DNA of 6,585 bases from Candidatus Aenigmatarchaeota archaeon (GTDB lineage Archaea > Aenigmatarchaeota > Aenigmatarchaeia > QMZP01): assembly GCA_017609225.1 (NCBI GenBank), contig JAFCEK010000048.1:1-6585 (forward strand), written 5' to 3'. The position numbers and the translations under genes were made by a program. Numbering within the stretch: the stretch's first letter is position 1; every line of letters begins with the position of its first letter. The notes beneath the pieces are model-generated. The model searched no databases, was not told the origin of the DNA, and saw only the letters and a list, made by a program, of their open reading frames with translations. Below are positions 6,361 through 6,585 of the stretch, piece after piece.

Positions 6361-6552
6361 ATGATACCCATAAGATGCATGACATGCGGAAAACCGGTAG
6401 GGCAGTACTGGGAGAAGTACAGGAAAGAGATCAAGGCAGGCAAAAACCCCCAGAAGGTTCTGGACAGCCTGGGCCTTGAGAGATACTGCTGCCGCTCTTT
6501 GTTTCTTACCCATGTGGATCTGGCGGAAAAGGTTGGGAAATTCAAAAAATAG
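6361..6552 (+). CDS. rpoN: DNA-directed RNA polymerase subunit N (Rpb10 homologue)
   Basis: The 63-residue protein is the small zinc-binding subunit N of archaeal RNA polymerase, equivalent to eukaryotic Rpb10. It helps assemble the Rpo3/Rpo11 platform with the catalytic subunits. The start MIPIRCMTCGKPVG is diagnostic. The zinc ligands are Cys6, Cys9, Cys43 and Cys44, in the family's CxxC...CC arrangement (RYCCRS). The length is normal for the family. The open frame extends further upstream, but family N-termini and a Shine-Dalgarno sequence fix the start at 6361. In many archaea rpoN sits in a cluster with rpl18e, rpl13, rps9 and rpoK. Here the gene upstream is an FHA-domain protein, and the downstream neighbour is outside the window. 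Confidence 0.97.
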   Translation: MIPIRCMTCGKPVGQYWEKYRKEIKAGKNPQKVLDSLGLERYCCRSLFLTHVDLAEKVGKFKK

Positions 6553-6555
6553 GCC

Positions 6556-6563
6556 TTTTTCTT
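6556..6563 (+). terminator. T-rich stretch after rpoN, possible archaeal terminator
   Basis: TTTTTCTT begins four bases after the rpoN stop codon. Archaeal RNA polymerase terminates at short T tracts, often without a hairpin. The tract is short, so this is tentative. Confidence 0.35.
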
Positions 6564-6570
6564 ACGGACG

Positions 6571-6580
6571 CTTGCGCAAG
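6571..6580. repeat. Perfect 10-base palindrome at the right edge
   Basis: CTTGCGCAAG is perfectly self-complementary, and flanking bases add a few further possible pairs. The window ends five bases later, so whether it belongs to a regulatory site, an RNA gene or a repeat cannot be seen. Confidence 0.3.
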
Positions 6581-6585
6581 TCTCA

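Noticed and set aside
6565..6585. Start of a tRNA or other RNA gene at the right edge
   Set aside because: Only about 20 bases are visible. A palindrome alone cannot distinguish a tRNA arm from a regulatory site or repeat.
1..6585. CRISPR array, complete insertion sequence or defence system
   Set aside because: No regularly spaced direct repeats, transposase, nuclease or known defence genes were found. The protein repeats in the protease are diverged domains, not DNA repeats.

Overview
This window looks like part of an archaeal genome. It carries the complete RNA polymerase subunit N gene (rpoN/Rpb10). Four of the six gene starts have an archaeal TATA box centred about 23-27 bases upstream and no ribosome-binding site, the pattern of leaderless transcripts. 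The large secreted protein is dense in N-glycosylation sequons. Codon use favours ATA for Ile and AGA/AGG for Arg. A DPANN-type lineage (Woesearchaeota/Pacearchaeota-like) is a reasonable guess, but no marker here settles it.

Left third, minus strand (1-1870): two genes read leftward from a promoter near 1894. The first (1870 to 995) resembles N-formylglutamate amidohydrolases. The second (701 to beyond the left edge) resembles the F420-0:gamma-glutamyl ligase CofE and is cut by the window. Between them lie about 290 bases holding several strong inverted repeats, one with a GACTTTAGT core like the end hairpins of IS200/IS605 elements. This is the most unexplained piece of the window.

Middle (1871-5089): a 78-base divergent promoter region, then a 1046-residue subtilisin-like (S8) protease. 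It has a signal peptide, prodomain, intact catalytic residues, a beta-rich domain, four Ig-like domains in an alternating A-B-A-B pattern, a six-cysteine module and a C-terminal membrane anchor. It is most likely a glycosylated protease anchored on the cell surface.

Right third, plus strand (5090-6585): a GbsR/MarR-type winged-helix regulator, a protein with a C-terminal FHA (phosphothreonine-binding) domain, and rpoN, each with its own promoter-like sequence. rpoN differs from the other promoter-proximal genes in having an upstream TATA box, a short leader and a Shine-Dalgarno sequence. A T-rich stretch and a short palindrome follow rpoN at the window edge.

No complete mobile element, tRNA, rRNA or CRISPR array was seen. 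The less ordinary points are the pairing of two glutamate-amide-type enzyme families, the structured spacer between them, and the FHA gene beside rpoN.
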